NCBI RefSeq assembly: GCF_030527935.1
Contig: NZ_JAUMZV010000011.1
Location: 1 to 62,517, forward strand
Reading direction: 5' to 3'
Length of the DNA: 62,517 bases
From: Kingella sp. (in: b-proteobacteria)
GTDB taxonomy: Bacteria > Pseudomonadota > Gammaproteobacteria > Burkholderiales > Neisseriaceae
The notes under the pieces were generated by a model. That model was given only the letters and a program-made list of their open reading frames with translations, was not told the DNA's origin and did not search any database. The position numbers and the translations under genes were made by a program. Below are positions 17,307 through 24,676 of the stretch, piece after piece; the first letter of the stretch is position 1, and every line of letters begins with the position of its first letter.

Positions 17307-18179
17307 ATGAATATCAAACACCTATCCACCCTATTCCTGCTTCCCCTATCTTTTCAGGCTGCCGCAGAGCTGCCCCTATCGCTAGAAGAACTGCTCACCG
17401 ACAAAGGCAAACTCCGCCTAGAAAGCAGCATCAGCTACACCAACGTTGAGCGCGAGCAAACCCGCCTAGCCAACCCCATCTACATCCAAACAGGCGCAAA
17501 CAGCTACATCGCCGTTCCCACCGCCCTGCAACAAGGCAGCCGCAACAGCGACATCATCATCGGCACACTCGGCTTACGCTACGGCATCACCGCCAAAACC
17601 GAACTCTACGGCAACGCCAGCTACCTATGGCGCAACGACCGCACATACAACGGCGCAGCCAACAGCCACAGCAGCGACAACCTATCCAACGTCTCGCTCG
17701 GCATCAGCCACACCTTCAAACAAGACGGCAAAAACCCCGCCCTAATCGGCTTTGCCGAAACCACCGCCTACGAAAAATCCTATGGCAAAGCCAGCAGCGC
17801 AAAATCATGGCAAATCGGCGCAACCACCTACAAAGCCATAGACCCCATCGTCCTATCGCTCACAGGCACATACCACATCAACAGCAGCAAAAACATCGCC
17901 GCAGGCAAATACAAAGCAGGCAACTACTTCACACTCAACCCCAGCATCAGCTTTGCCGCCAACGACCGCATCAGCATCACAGGCGGCGTGCAATGGATAG
18001 CGCAACAGCCCAGCCGACTAAACGGCGAAAAGCTCGCGGCAAAAAATACCGCCACCTACGCCCATTTTGGCGTGGGCTACGGTATCAGCAGGGAAACATC
18101 AATCAGCGCCAGCGCACGGTTTAACGTATCAGGACAAAGCAACAGCACCCTACGGCTAAGCCTGCAACGCACTTTTTGA
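17307..18179 (+). CDS. Outer-membrane beta-barrel protein, possible export pore
   Basis: Encodes 290 residues. A signal peptide (about 1-21, ending QAAAE) is followed by repeated alternating strands such as GLRYGITAKTELYGNASYLW and YFTLNPSISFAANDRISITGG, ending in the C-terminal Phe (SLQRTF) recognised by the BAM complex. About 12 strands are predicted by eye. The N-terminal LSLEELLTDKGKLRLESSISYTN stretch and overall pattern resemble small transporter-type barrels (Phenol_MetA_deg-like, the superfamily in which FapF is placed). The gene is 52 bp upstream of a dual-leader precursor gene on the same strand, and a C39 peptidase lies downstream, suggesting a route across the outer membrane for that product. 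A porin or structural barrel remains possible. Confidence 0.7.
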   Translation: MNIKHLSTLFLLPLSFQAAAELPLSLEELLTDKGKLRLESSISYTNVEREQTRLANPIYIQTGANSYIAVPTALQQGSRNSDIIIGTLGLRYGITAKTELYGNASYLWRNDRTYNGAANSHSSDNLSNVSLGISHTFKQDGKNPALIGFAETTAYEKSYGKASSAKSWQIGATTYKAIDPIVLSLTGTYHINSSKNIAAGKYKAGNYFTLNPSISFAANDRISITGGVQWIAQQPSRLNGEKLAAKNTATYAHFGVGYGISRETSISASARFNVSGQSNSTLRLSLQRTF

Positions 18180-18231
18180 CGAATCCCATTTTTTATCACA
18201 TAATGCGATTCAATTCGCAAGGAGCTTTATC

Positions 18232-18771
18232 ATGAAAAATCAAGCGATTGCAGCAATTTTAATGGCAGCCTTTGCTGCCCCGGCCTTTGCTGATAACTTT
18301 GAAACACAGGTGTTTAACCACACCCCCGAACAGCAAGTTCAAGTGGAAGAGTTGTCGCAGAAAGAGATGAAGGAGACGGAAGGAGAGTGGGTTGCTAACG
18401 CCATCGGTGCTATTGCAGGTGGGATTGGCGGACATTTGGGTTATATGGCAGGTGCTGTTATGGGAGGGTCATATAATTTCAATGAACACATGGCATCTAT
18501 TGGAGTTGGAGCTTTATTAGGCGCAGCCAATCCTGTTGAAGGAGTTGGCTCTGCACTAACGACATTGGGTGGAACTGCCGTTGGAACAGGAATTGTAACT
18601 TTTGCTGGGAGAACAGGTACTACAATTCCCATTGGAACACCCAATTCAAACCCGTCAACAAATACACAAAATACACAACCACAAATACCACCTAGTACAA
18701 ACCCGCCTACCACTAATTCAAATCCCAATCCCAATGGCGGTCTGTGGATAGACCATTTTGTGCTTAATTAA
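18232..18771 (+). CDS. Secreted Gly-rich precursor with Sec signal plus double-glycine-type leader
   Basis: Encodes 179 residues with an AAGGAGC ribosome site. Residues 1-20 are a Sec signal peptide (ending PAFA). Residues 21-51 end in VEELSQKEMKETEG, the pattern of bacteriocin double-glycine leaders (ELS..EM...G) recognised by C39 peptidases. The following core (about 52-130) is a Gly/Ala-rich hydrophobic stretch with glycine-zipper repeats, like pore-forming microcins and two-peptide bacteriocins. The tail is Pro/Asn/Thr-rich. A Sec-exported C39 peptidase encoded 2 kb downstream could cut it in the periplasm. The product could be a toxin, a fibre subunit or a surface protein. The DNA is AT-rich and lacks DUS, so it was probably acquired. 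Confidence 0.7.
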   Translation: MKNQAIAAILMAAFAAPAFADNFETQVFNHTPEQQVQVEELSQKEMKETEGEWVANAIGAIAGGIGGHLGYMAGAVMGGSYNFNEHMASIGVGALLGAANPVEGVGSALTTLGGTAVGTGIVTFAGRTGTTIPIGTPNSNPSTNTQNTQPQIPPSTNPPTTNSNPNPNGGLWIDHFVLN

Positions 18772-18789
18772 AAATTTACTCTGAAACAT

Positions 18790-18838
18790 GACACATCCTA
18801 GCATTTCAACTAATAATGCTGACATCTAGGATGTGTTT
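18790..18838 (+). terminator. Long hairpin terminator after the precursor gene
   Basis: ACACATCCTAG pairs with CTAGGATGTGT. Inside the loop, AGCATT can pair with AATGCT to extend the structure. TTTAT follows the stem. Confidence 0.75.
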
Positions 18839-18863
18839 ATAGACAAATGAAAGGAAACTAATT

Positions 18864-19127
18864 ATGTTTGCTATCCTTTTTTTATCGCTAGCATTTTTTT
18901 TATCTGGTTTGATTAGCATGAGAAAAAGTCATGTGCAAATAAAAAAAACAACTAAATACTCCTTAATGACTAGTGGATATATTTTTCACTTTCTTACCTT
19001 ATTTGCCATTTTTTATGTTTTTAGACATTATCCACAAGCCAACACCTTATCTTTTCTTGGCATATACTTTCTATGTCTAACAATCATTGCTGTCTTTGTC
19101 GTTAAATTGATACCCGCAAGCAAATAG
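18864..19127 (+). CDS. Small three-span membrane protein, immunity candidate
   Basis: Encodes 87 residues with a GAAAGGAAAC ribosome site. Three hydrophobic segments (about 1-18, 37-53, 63-82) leave a short basic loop. It follows the dual-leader precursor gene after a terminator and so probably has its own promoter. Small multi-span proteins beside pore-forming peptides are often immunity proteins; that is the only basis for the suggestion. No family recognised. Confidence 0.55.
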   Translation: MFAILFLSLAFFLSGLISMRKSHVQIKKTTKYSLMTSGYIFHFLTLFAIFYVFRHYPQANTLSFLGIYFLCLTIIAVFVVKLIPASK

Positions 19128-19136
19128 CTGAATTCA

Positions 19137-19430
19137 TTGAATGCAGCTGGTGCTATTATGACTTCCCACGCTGTTGGTGCTGGATTAGGGGCTGTTGGTG
19201 GTGGAACAGGCTATCTGTTAACGGGTGGGCGTGATGCAAAAGGGTTTGTGGTTTCTGTTGCAAGTGGCGCAGCTGGTGGAGCATTCGCTCCTGTTACTGC
19301 TGTAAATGGAGCATTAGTCGTAGCCCCTGCATATTTAGCCCAAACTGCCGCCATTGCATTTGGTAGTGGAGCAGCAGCTGGTTATGTTGGGGAAAAAGTG
19401 AATCAGGAATGGGGTAGTCCTAATCCATAA
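19137..19430 (+). CDS. Glycine-rich bacteriocin-like core without leader
   Basis: An open frame of 97 residues, beginning at a TTG (or at the ATG at 19158, 90 residues), with no clear ribosome site. It is in the same frame as the preceding gene and starts nine bases after that gene's stop. The sequence GAGLGAVGGGTGYLLTGG followed by ASGAAGGAFAPV parallels GAIAGGIGGHLGYMAG and GVGALLGAANPV of the 18232-18771 protein. It therefore looks like a paralogue of that core which lost its signal and leader. Either a relic, or a second peptide that needs another start. It ends before a strong hairpin. Confidence 0.45.
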   Translation: MNAAGAIMTSHAVGAGLGAVGGGTGYLLTGGRDAKGFVVSVASGAAGGAFAPVTAVNGALVVAPAYLAQTAAIAFGSGAAAGYVGEKVNQEWGSPNP

Positions 19431-19436
19431 ACACCC

Positions 19437-19490
19437 CATTAAACATGATGCATCATGTGAATATTTTAGTGGTGCATCATGTTGTTTTAA
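19437..19490 (+). terminator. Hairpin terminator after the Gly-rich gene
   Basis: AACATGATGCA pairs with TGCATCATGTT and TTTT follows. An ATG at 19445 lies within the stem, which argues against its use as a start. Confidence 0.75.
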
Positions 19491-19510
19491 ACAAAACAAT
19501 AGATTACGCA

Positions 19511-19726
19511 ATGAAAATCATCAAAATACTTATTGTATTTCTTTTCTTAATGGCAGCAACAGCTTTAATACAATTCATATTGTATGGTTTGTTGTATCGC
19601 TTTTGTGAAATTGATAAATATTATTCCCTGTTTGTAAGCTCTGCTGTTGCTGCCATAATATATAGCAGAGTAATGAAATACGCTTTTTCTAAAATAGAGA
19701 TGGAGTTAAAGTCAAAGAAAATTTGA
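19511..19726 (+). CDS. Small membrane protein, paralogue of 20010-20258
   Basis: Encodes 71 residues from the ATG at 19511; the frame opens upstream but that part lies in the terminator hairpin. Two hydrophobic spans (about 4-27, 37-50) and a charged C-terminal tail. The segment IDKYYSLFVSS closely matches NDKYYSYFVLSS in the 20010 protein, showing the two are related. The repeat of such a gene in a bacteriocin-like cluster suits immunity proteins. The ribosome site is weak. Confidence 0.5.
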   Translation: MKIIKILIVFLFLMAATALIQFILYGLLYRFCEIDKYYSLFVSSAVAAIIYSRVMKYAFSKIEMELKSKKI

Positions 19727-19783
19727 TATTTATTTCCATGCGCGGCAATAGCTCCATATTTTTCAGGCTGCCTAAAATGAATT

Positions 19784-19928
19784 GGTGGTGTCCTAAAAAG
19801 TATGCTGACATAAAACGTCAAGCCAATAACGACATTTCTATCGTACAAAATTTCCTGTTAAAACAGCGGAATTTGGCTAATTTAAATTACTAAAAAAAAA
19901 CAAGCAGCATACTTTTTAGGACACCACC
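19784..19928. mobile_element. 145-bp MITE-like element, GGTGGTGTCC ends, copy 1
   Basis: Terminal inverted repeats of about 24 bp begin GGTGGTGTCCTAAAAAGTAT. The interior is AT-rich and noncoding. Copy 2 is at 28113-28247 and a degenerate copy at 43335-43505. It separates two paralogous small membrane protein genes. Confidence 0.8.
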
Positions 19929-20009
19929 AAAATTTTATGAACTAAACAGTGTGGTTTTAAATAATAAAACTGTTTAAAACCACACTATTCCAGATTGAGG
20001 TTGATTGTT

Positions 20010-20258
20010 ATGCTAATAATTGGTGCTTTTGCTAGCATGGTAGGTGCGTTACTTGCTTTCTTACTGGCTTTGAAATTTATCAACGATAAATATTACTCTT
20101 ATTTCGTGTTATCATCTTGCATATTGTTTTTTATTTTAATATCCATTCCAGCAATAAATTTAAATATAAAACACAATGACAATATTTTTATCCAAATTGC
20201 ATTTGATTTTTGTGCTGGTTTATTTACAACGCTTCCTATATTTTTAGCAAAAAAATAA
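20010..20258 (+). CDS. Small membrane protein, paralogue of 19511-19726
   Basis: Encodes 82 residues from the ATG at 20010, with GAGG at 19998 as ribosome site; the upstream TTG at 19995 has none. Three hydrophobic spans (about 2-20, 31-46, 64-80). It shares the DKYYS-FV-SS motif with the 19511 protein. AT-rich and without DUS, it belongs to the acquired patch between the barrel and regulator genes. Function unknown; immunity is inferred only from context. Confidence 0.5.
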   Translation: MLIIGAFASMVGALLAFLLALKFINDKYYSYFVLSSCILFFILISIPAINLNIKHNDNIFIQIAFDFCAGLFTTLPIFLAKK

Positions 20259-20428
20259 AGTATTCTCCCTTGTATGCAAATTCATAAAAGAAACGAAATT
20301 TATGGAGCTATTAGTACCAATATGCACCTATGGCTTGCTGCCTATCCATGCTCGCAATAGTTAATCGTTTTCAGGCTGCCTAAAAACAAAAAAATCAAAT
20401 ATTCGATAATTATCAAATATTTGATTTT

Positions 20429-20836
20429 CTAAGATTGGTTTTTGTATGTGGCAAGCAATTCGGTTAATAATTCAATTTCTCTATTTTGATGCTCCACCGT
20501 GAGCTTTAATTTTTCGTTTTCTGCGATTAAATCGTTTGGGTTGCTGTTATAAACTTGGCTGATTTGGTCTGTTTTTTGACTGATAAACAAAATATTACTG
20601 GTTTGATTTTTCTCGTTAATGATGCAGATGGTGCTGTTTTCATCTATCGCAAAAAGCTCTGGTAAGGTTATGCCAAACACGGCTGCAATGCGTTCCAGCT
20701 TGTTAATATCAAATTGCCGCTCGCCGCGTTCCAGCTTTTGATAGCCATCAAATGAAAGATTGAGTTTTTCTGCCATCTGCTCTTGGGTTAGATGATTAAG
20801 CTGGCGCAATTTCTTAACCTTTTCATTCACTTCCAT
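20429..20836 (-). CDS. XRE-family helix-turn-helix regulator
   Basis: Encodes 135 residues from the ATG at 20836 (AAGGAT ribosome site). Residues 8-62 are a Cro/C1-type helix-turn-helix (RQLNHLTQEQMAEKLNLSFDGYQKLERGERQFDINKLERIAAVFGI). The C-terminal third is a coiled coil (ENEKLKLTVEHQNREIELLTELLATY), suggesting a dimer. It is transcribed divergently from the C39 peptidase gene 80 bp away, the usual layout for a regulator of that gene and possibly of the cluster. Its binding site is not evident; a DUS sits in the shared promoter region. Confidence 0.8.
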   Translation of the reverse strand: MEVNEKVKKLRQLNHLTQEQMAEKLNLSFDGYQKLERGERQFDINKLERIAAVFGITLPELFAIDENSTICIINEKNQTSNILFISQKTDQISQVYNSNPNDLIAENEKLKLTVEHQNREIELLTELLATYKNQS

Positions 20837-20915
20837 GTTAAATATCCTTAATGTATTTTTTTGTATTCTAACAGAATGCTTTTCAGGCTGCCTAAAAATT
20901 TCAGAAAGATACCCT

Positions 20916-21554
20916 ATGCGTTGTTCTCTATTGATTTTGTTGTTTGCTTCTGCGGCGGCATTCGCGCAGCCGTTTGCCGTGGATAATCCGCTTGCTTTTG
21001 GCAAAGCGCGGGTGCAAAGCTGGAAAGCGCGGCGCGATTTAGGCATTGTGAAGCAGAATTTGGATTTTTCTTGCGGTGCGGCTTCCATTGCCACGCTGTT
21101 AAACAATTTTTATGGGCAGCAGCTAACCGAGCAGGAAATTTTGGTGCGCATGAATAAAACGGAGCTGCGCGCTTCGTTTGACGATATGCAGCAAGTGATG
21201 CCGCAGCTTGGCTTTGAAGCGAAAGGCTATGCGCTGCCGTTTGAGCAGTTGGCGCAGTTGAAAATCCCTGTGATTGTGTATTTGAAATACCGCAAAAACG
21301 ACCATTTTTCGGTGTTGCGCGGCATCAACGGCAATACGGTGTTGCTTGCCGACCCATCGCTGGGCAATATGTCGTTAAGCCGTGAGCAGTTTTTAGCCGC
21401 TTGGAAAACGCGCGATGGCAAAATGGAAGGCAAAATTTTGGCGGTGCTGCCCAAGGATGCGGATACCGCCAAAAATGTGGATTTTTTTATTCGGCAGCCT
21501 GAGCGGCAAACGCGGCTGGTAACCGAGCAGCTTAGGGTGTGGCAAAAATGGTAA
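20916..21554 (+). CDS. Sec-exported C39-family cysteine peptidase
   Basis: Encodes 212 residues. A signal peptide (about 1-17, ending AAAFA) leads to a papain-fold C39 domain. The catalytic Cys is in DFSCGAASIATLLNN (about 52), the His in KNDHFSVLRG (about 130), and the Asp in ADPSLG. In ABC exporters this domain removes double-glycine leaders in the cytoplasm. Here it stands alone and should be periplasmic, as FapD-type C39-like proteins are in functional amyloid operons. The precursor at 18232 supplies a matching leader, and the barrel at 17307 a possible exit. The start ATG at 20916 has an AGAAAGAT site. It is followed by a terminator and then mutS. Confidence 0.85.
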   Translation: MRCSLLILLFASAAAFAQPFAVDNPLAFGKARVQSWKARRDLGIVKQNLDFSCGAASIATLLNNFYGQQLTEQEILVRMNKTELRASFDDMQQVMPQLGFEAKGYALPFEQLAQLKIPVIVYLKYRKNDHFSVLRGINGNTVLLADPSLGNMSLSREQFLAAWKTRDGKMEGKILAVLPKDADTAKNVDFFIRQPERQTRLVTEQLRVWQKW

Positions 21555-21557
21555 GGC

Positions 21558-21586
21558 AATCGGCTTTTGAGCCGATTTTTGTTTTT
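21558..21586 (+). terminator. Terminator after the C39 peptidase gene
   Basis: AATCGGCT pairs with AGCCGATT around a TTTG loop, followed by TTTGTTTTT. It overlaps the start of a DUS and lies just upstream of the mutS promoter region, where TATAAT occurs at 21601. Confidence 0.85.
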
Positions 21587-21635
21587 CAGGCTGCCTAAAC
21601 TATAATTCTGTCTTTTTCTCGCCGAGCTACCCGCC

Positions 21636-24206
21636 ATGTCCAAACCCCTTTCCCCCATGATGCAGCAATATCTCAACATCAAAGCCGAGCACGCCGATAA
21701 GCTCGTGTTCTACCGCATGGGCGATTTTTACGAACTCTTTTTTGACGACGCGGTGGAAGCCGCCAAGCTATTGGACATCACGCTCACCACGCGCGGGCAA
21801 ATCAGCGGCGAACCCATCAAAATGGCAGGCGTGCCGCATCACGCGGTGGAGCAATATCTTGCCAAGCTGGTGAAGCTGGGCAAAAGCGTGGCGATTTGCG
21901 AGCAAATTGGCGAAGCCGTGGCGGGCAAAGTGGTGGAGCGCAAAGTCGTGCGCATCATCACGCCGGGCACGCTCACCGACAGCGCGTTGCTGGAAGACAA
22001 ACAGCCCAACCGCATCGCCGCGCTTGCCGTGCTGAAAAAGCAAACCGCGCTGGCATGGGCTGCGCTGGAAAGCGGCGAATTTAAAGCCAAAATCATCCAT
22101 GCCGACCAGCTTGCCGATGAACTCGCCCGCCTGCAAGTAGCCGAACTGCTCGCCCCCGATAATTTCAGGCTGCCTGAACACATCGCCGCGCAAACCAGCA
22201 TCACGCGGCTCAATAGCTGGCAATTCGCCCCCGACACCGCGTTCACCCTGCTTACGCAATACTTTGGCAGCCAAGATTTGCACGCCAACGGGATGCAGCC
22301 TGAAAACCACCCCGCCGCCATCGCCGCCGCAGGCGCATTGCTCAACTATCTAAAAATCACCCAAAGCCAACTGCCGCCGCACCTAGACGCGCTCACGCTG
22401 GAACACGAACATCAATACATCGCCCTAGATGCCGCCACCCGCCGCAACCTAGAAATCACCGCCACCCTATCAGGCAAAAAAGCCCCCACCCTGTTTTCCA
22501 CGCTGGATAACTGCGCCACCCACATGGGCAGCCGCCTGCTCGCCCAATGGCTGCACCACCCCCTGCGCAACCGCGCCCACATCCAAGCAAGGCTAGATGC
22601 CGTTGCCGCGCTGATTGCCAGCGATGCCAACCTATCAGGCAGCCTGAAAACCATCGCCGACCTAGAACGCATCGCCGCCCGCATCGCCCTAGGCAGCGCA
22701 CGCCCGCGCGATTTATCCGCCCTGCGCGACAGCCTGCTCACCCTATCCACTTTCAGGCTGCCACCCAGCCCCCTGCTGCAAACCCTAGGCGACAGCTTCC
22801 CCGCCACAGCCGCTATCGCCCAAGAGCTACAACGCGCCCTGCTGCCCGAGCCATCCATCTGGCTTAAAGACGGCAACATCATCAACCACGGCTACCACGC
22901 CGAGTTAGACGAACTGCGCCACCTGCACCACCACGGCAGCGACACCCTGCGCCAAATGGAAGAACAAGAACGCCAAAACACAGGCATAGGCAGCCTGAAA
23001 CTAGAATACAACCGCGTGCACGGATTTTATATAGAACTCACCAAAGCCCAAGCCGAACACGCCCCCGCCCACTACCAACGCCGCCAAACCCTAAAAAACG
23101 CCGAACGCTTCATCACTCCCGAACTCAAAGCCTTTGAAGACAAATACCTAGCCGCCCAAGAGCGCAGTCTCACCCTAGAAAAACAGCTTTACGAAGCCCT
23201 ACTGCGCCAACTGCAAGCCCAGCTCCCGCAAATCCAACGCAGCGCACGCGCCGCCGCCACGCTAGACGTACTCAACAGCTTCGCCCACACCGCCCGCACG
23301 CAAAACTACACCGCCCCCCAATTTACCGAGCAAAGCAGCATCCACATCCAAAACGGCCGCCACCCCGTAGTAGAACAACAAGTCCCCCACTTCACCCCCA
23401 ACCACACCCAGCTCACCCCCAGCCGCCGCCTAACCCTGCTCACCGGTCCCAACATGGGCGGCAAATCCACCTATATGCGCCAAGTCGCGCTCATCGCCCT
23501 GCTCGCCCACACAGGCAGCTACGTCCCCGCCGAAGCTGCCACCATCGGCACCATAGACCAAATCCACACCCGCATCGGCGCGTCAGACGACCTAGCCAGC
23601 AACCGCTCCACCTTTATGGTAGAAATGTCCGAAACCGCCTACATTCTCCACCACGCCACGCCGCAATCATTGGTATTGATGGACGAAGTCGGGCGCGGCA
23701 CATCCACCTTTGACGGGCTCGCCCTAGCCCAAGCCATCGCCGAACATCTCATCAGCAAAAACCAATCGCTCACCCTATTTGCCACCCACTATTTTGAACT
23801 CACCCACCTGCCCGAAAAGCACCCCAGCGCATTCAATATGCACCTATCCGCGCTAGAAGAAGGGCAGAACATCGTGTTTTTGCACCACATCCAAGACGGC
23901 GCAGCAGAAAAAAGCTACGGCATCGCCGTCGCCAAATTAGCAGGGCTGCCCACCGCCGCACTCAAATCCGCACGCCGCCACCTAGCCGCACTAGAAGAAC
24001 AAGCCGCCGACCGACAGCTCAACCTATTTGCCACCGCCGATAACGATGCCAACGATGACGATAGCGATGACAACCCCGCCCACCACGCCACCATCCCCCA
24101 TCCCATCGCCGAAAAATTACACGCCATCAACCCAGACGACCTAACCGCCCGCGCCGCGCTGGATTTGGTGTACGAATTAAAACAACTGGCGGATAAGGCA
24201 GCCTGA
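21636..24206 (+). CDS. mutS: DNA mismatch repair ATPase MutS
   Basis: Encodes 856 residues, close to E. coli MutS (853). The N-terminal mismatch-binding domain has the FYRMGDFYELF motif containing the Phe-x-Glu wedge. The ATPase carries Walker A GPNMGGKST (about 610), Walker B LVLMDEVGRGTSTFDGLA, and the C-terminal helix-turn-helix. It recognises mismatches as a dimer and recruits MutL. At least four internal DUS are read as FRLP or GSLK peptides, including in the connector and core domains, showing how uptake sequences are tolerated in an essential fold. It is a single gene with an apparent TATAAT box upstream. Confidence 0.97.
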   Translation: MSKPLSPMMQQYLNIKAEHADKLVFYRMGDFYELFFDDAVEAAKLLDITLTTRGQISGEPIKMAGVPHHAVEQYLAKLVKLGKSVAICEQIGEAVAGKVVERKVVRIITPGTLTDSALLEDKQPNRIAALAVLKKQTALAWAALESGEFKAKIIHADQLADELARLQVAELLAPDNFRLPEHIAAQTSITRLNSWQFAPDTAFTLLTQYFGSQDLHANGMQPENHPAAIAAAGALLNYLKITQSQLPPHLDALTLEHEHQYIALDAATRRNLEITATLSGKKAPTLFSTLDNCATHMGSRLLAQWLHHPLRNRAHIQARLDAVAALIASDANLSGSLKTIADLERIAARIALGSARPRDLSALRDSLLTLSTFRLPPSPLLQTLGDSFPATAAIAQELQRALLPEPSIWLKDGNIINHGYHAELDELRHLHHHGSDTLRQMEEQERQNTGIGSLKLEYNRVHGFYIELTKAQAEHAPAHYQRRQTLKNAERFITPELKAFEDKYLAAQERSLTLEKQLYEALLRQLQAQLPQIQRSARAAATLDVLNSFAHTARTQNYTAPQFTEQSSIHIQNGRHPVVEQQVPHFTPNHTQLTPSRRLTLLTGPNMGGKSTYMRQVALIALLAHTGSYVPAEAATIGTIDQIHTRIGASDDLASNRSTFMVEMSETAYILHHATPQSLVLMDEVGRGTSTFDGLALAQAIAEHLISKNQSLTLFATHYFELTHLPEKHPSAFNMHLSALEEGQNIVFLHHIQDGAAEKSYGIAVAKLAGLPTAALKSARRHLAALEEQAADRQLNLFATADNDANDDDSDDNPAHHATIPHPIAEKLHAINPDDLTARAALDLVYELKQLADKAA

Positions 24207-24304
24207 AAACAAAATCCCCATACCAAACAACCCCCTAACCATCCTCGCCCAAATACCATTTGACAGCAACGTAAAAATCCGTAAAATGGCGCACTTCAAT
24301 ACCT

Positions 24305-24389
24305 GCCCAGGTGGCGAAATTGGTAGACGCAGGGGACTCAAAATCCCCCGCCGCAAGGCGTGTCGGTTCGAGTCCGACCCTGGGCACCA
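24305..24389 (+). tRNA. tRNA-Leu (anticodon CAA)
   Basis: An 85-nt type II tRNA with acceptor GCCCAGG/CCTGGGC, D-loop TGGTAGACGC, anticodon loop CTCAAAA (anticodon CAA), variable arm CCGCCGCAAGGCG, T-loop TTCGAGTCC and encoded CCA. A strong terminator follows. Confidence 0.97.
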
Positions 24390-24396
24390 AATCTCA

Positions 24397-24426
24397 AAAC
24401 CCTGTTCCAAGCGAACAGGGTTTTTT
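24397..24426 (+). terminator. Terminator of tRNA-Leu
   Basis: AAACCCTGTTC pairs with GAACAGGGTTT around a CAAGC loop and runs into a T-tract. Confidence 0.9.
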
Positions 24427-24460
24427 CATGCGCCCCATTTCGCCCGCGCCTGCGGTTTTC

Positions 24461-24622
24461 GGAACCTGTATTCACTATTTGCATAGACAGATTTGATGAC
24501 ATAAAAGCGCGGATACAAGGCAAAAAGCGCAGCAAGGTTGAACACCTTGCGCGCATTTTTAACGCAGTAGCCGCGTTTTTAGGGCATTAAAGATGCCTAT
24601 GCAAATAGTGAATACAGGTTCT
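24461..24622. mobile_element. 162-bp MITE-like element, AGAACCTGTATTC ends, copy A
   Basis: Terminal inverted repeats of about 26 bp contain AACCTGTATTCACTATTT. The interior has a GCAAGGT-type central stem flanked by GGATACAAGGCAAAAAGCGC and ATTTTTAACGC segments. No open frame of a transposase. Copies B and C at 32755-32916 and 35100-35261 are nearly identical inside, so transposition was fairly recent. Confidence 0.85.
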
Positions 24623-24676
24623 TAGCCCGCCTTTGGGCTATAATCGCCCCCTTTTACCCACTCCAAGCCCACGCCC

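Noticed and set aside
19445..19510. An upstream ATG extending the 19511 membrane protein by 22 residues
   Set aside because: The extension is encoded by the stem and loop of a terminator hairpin and has no ribosome site.
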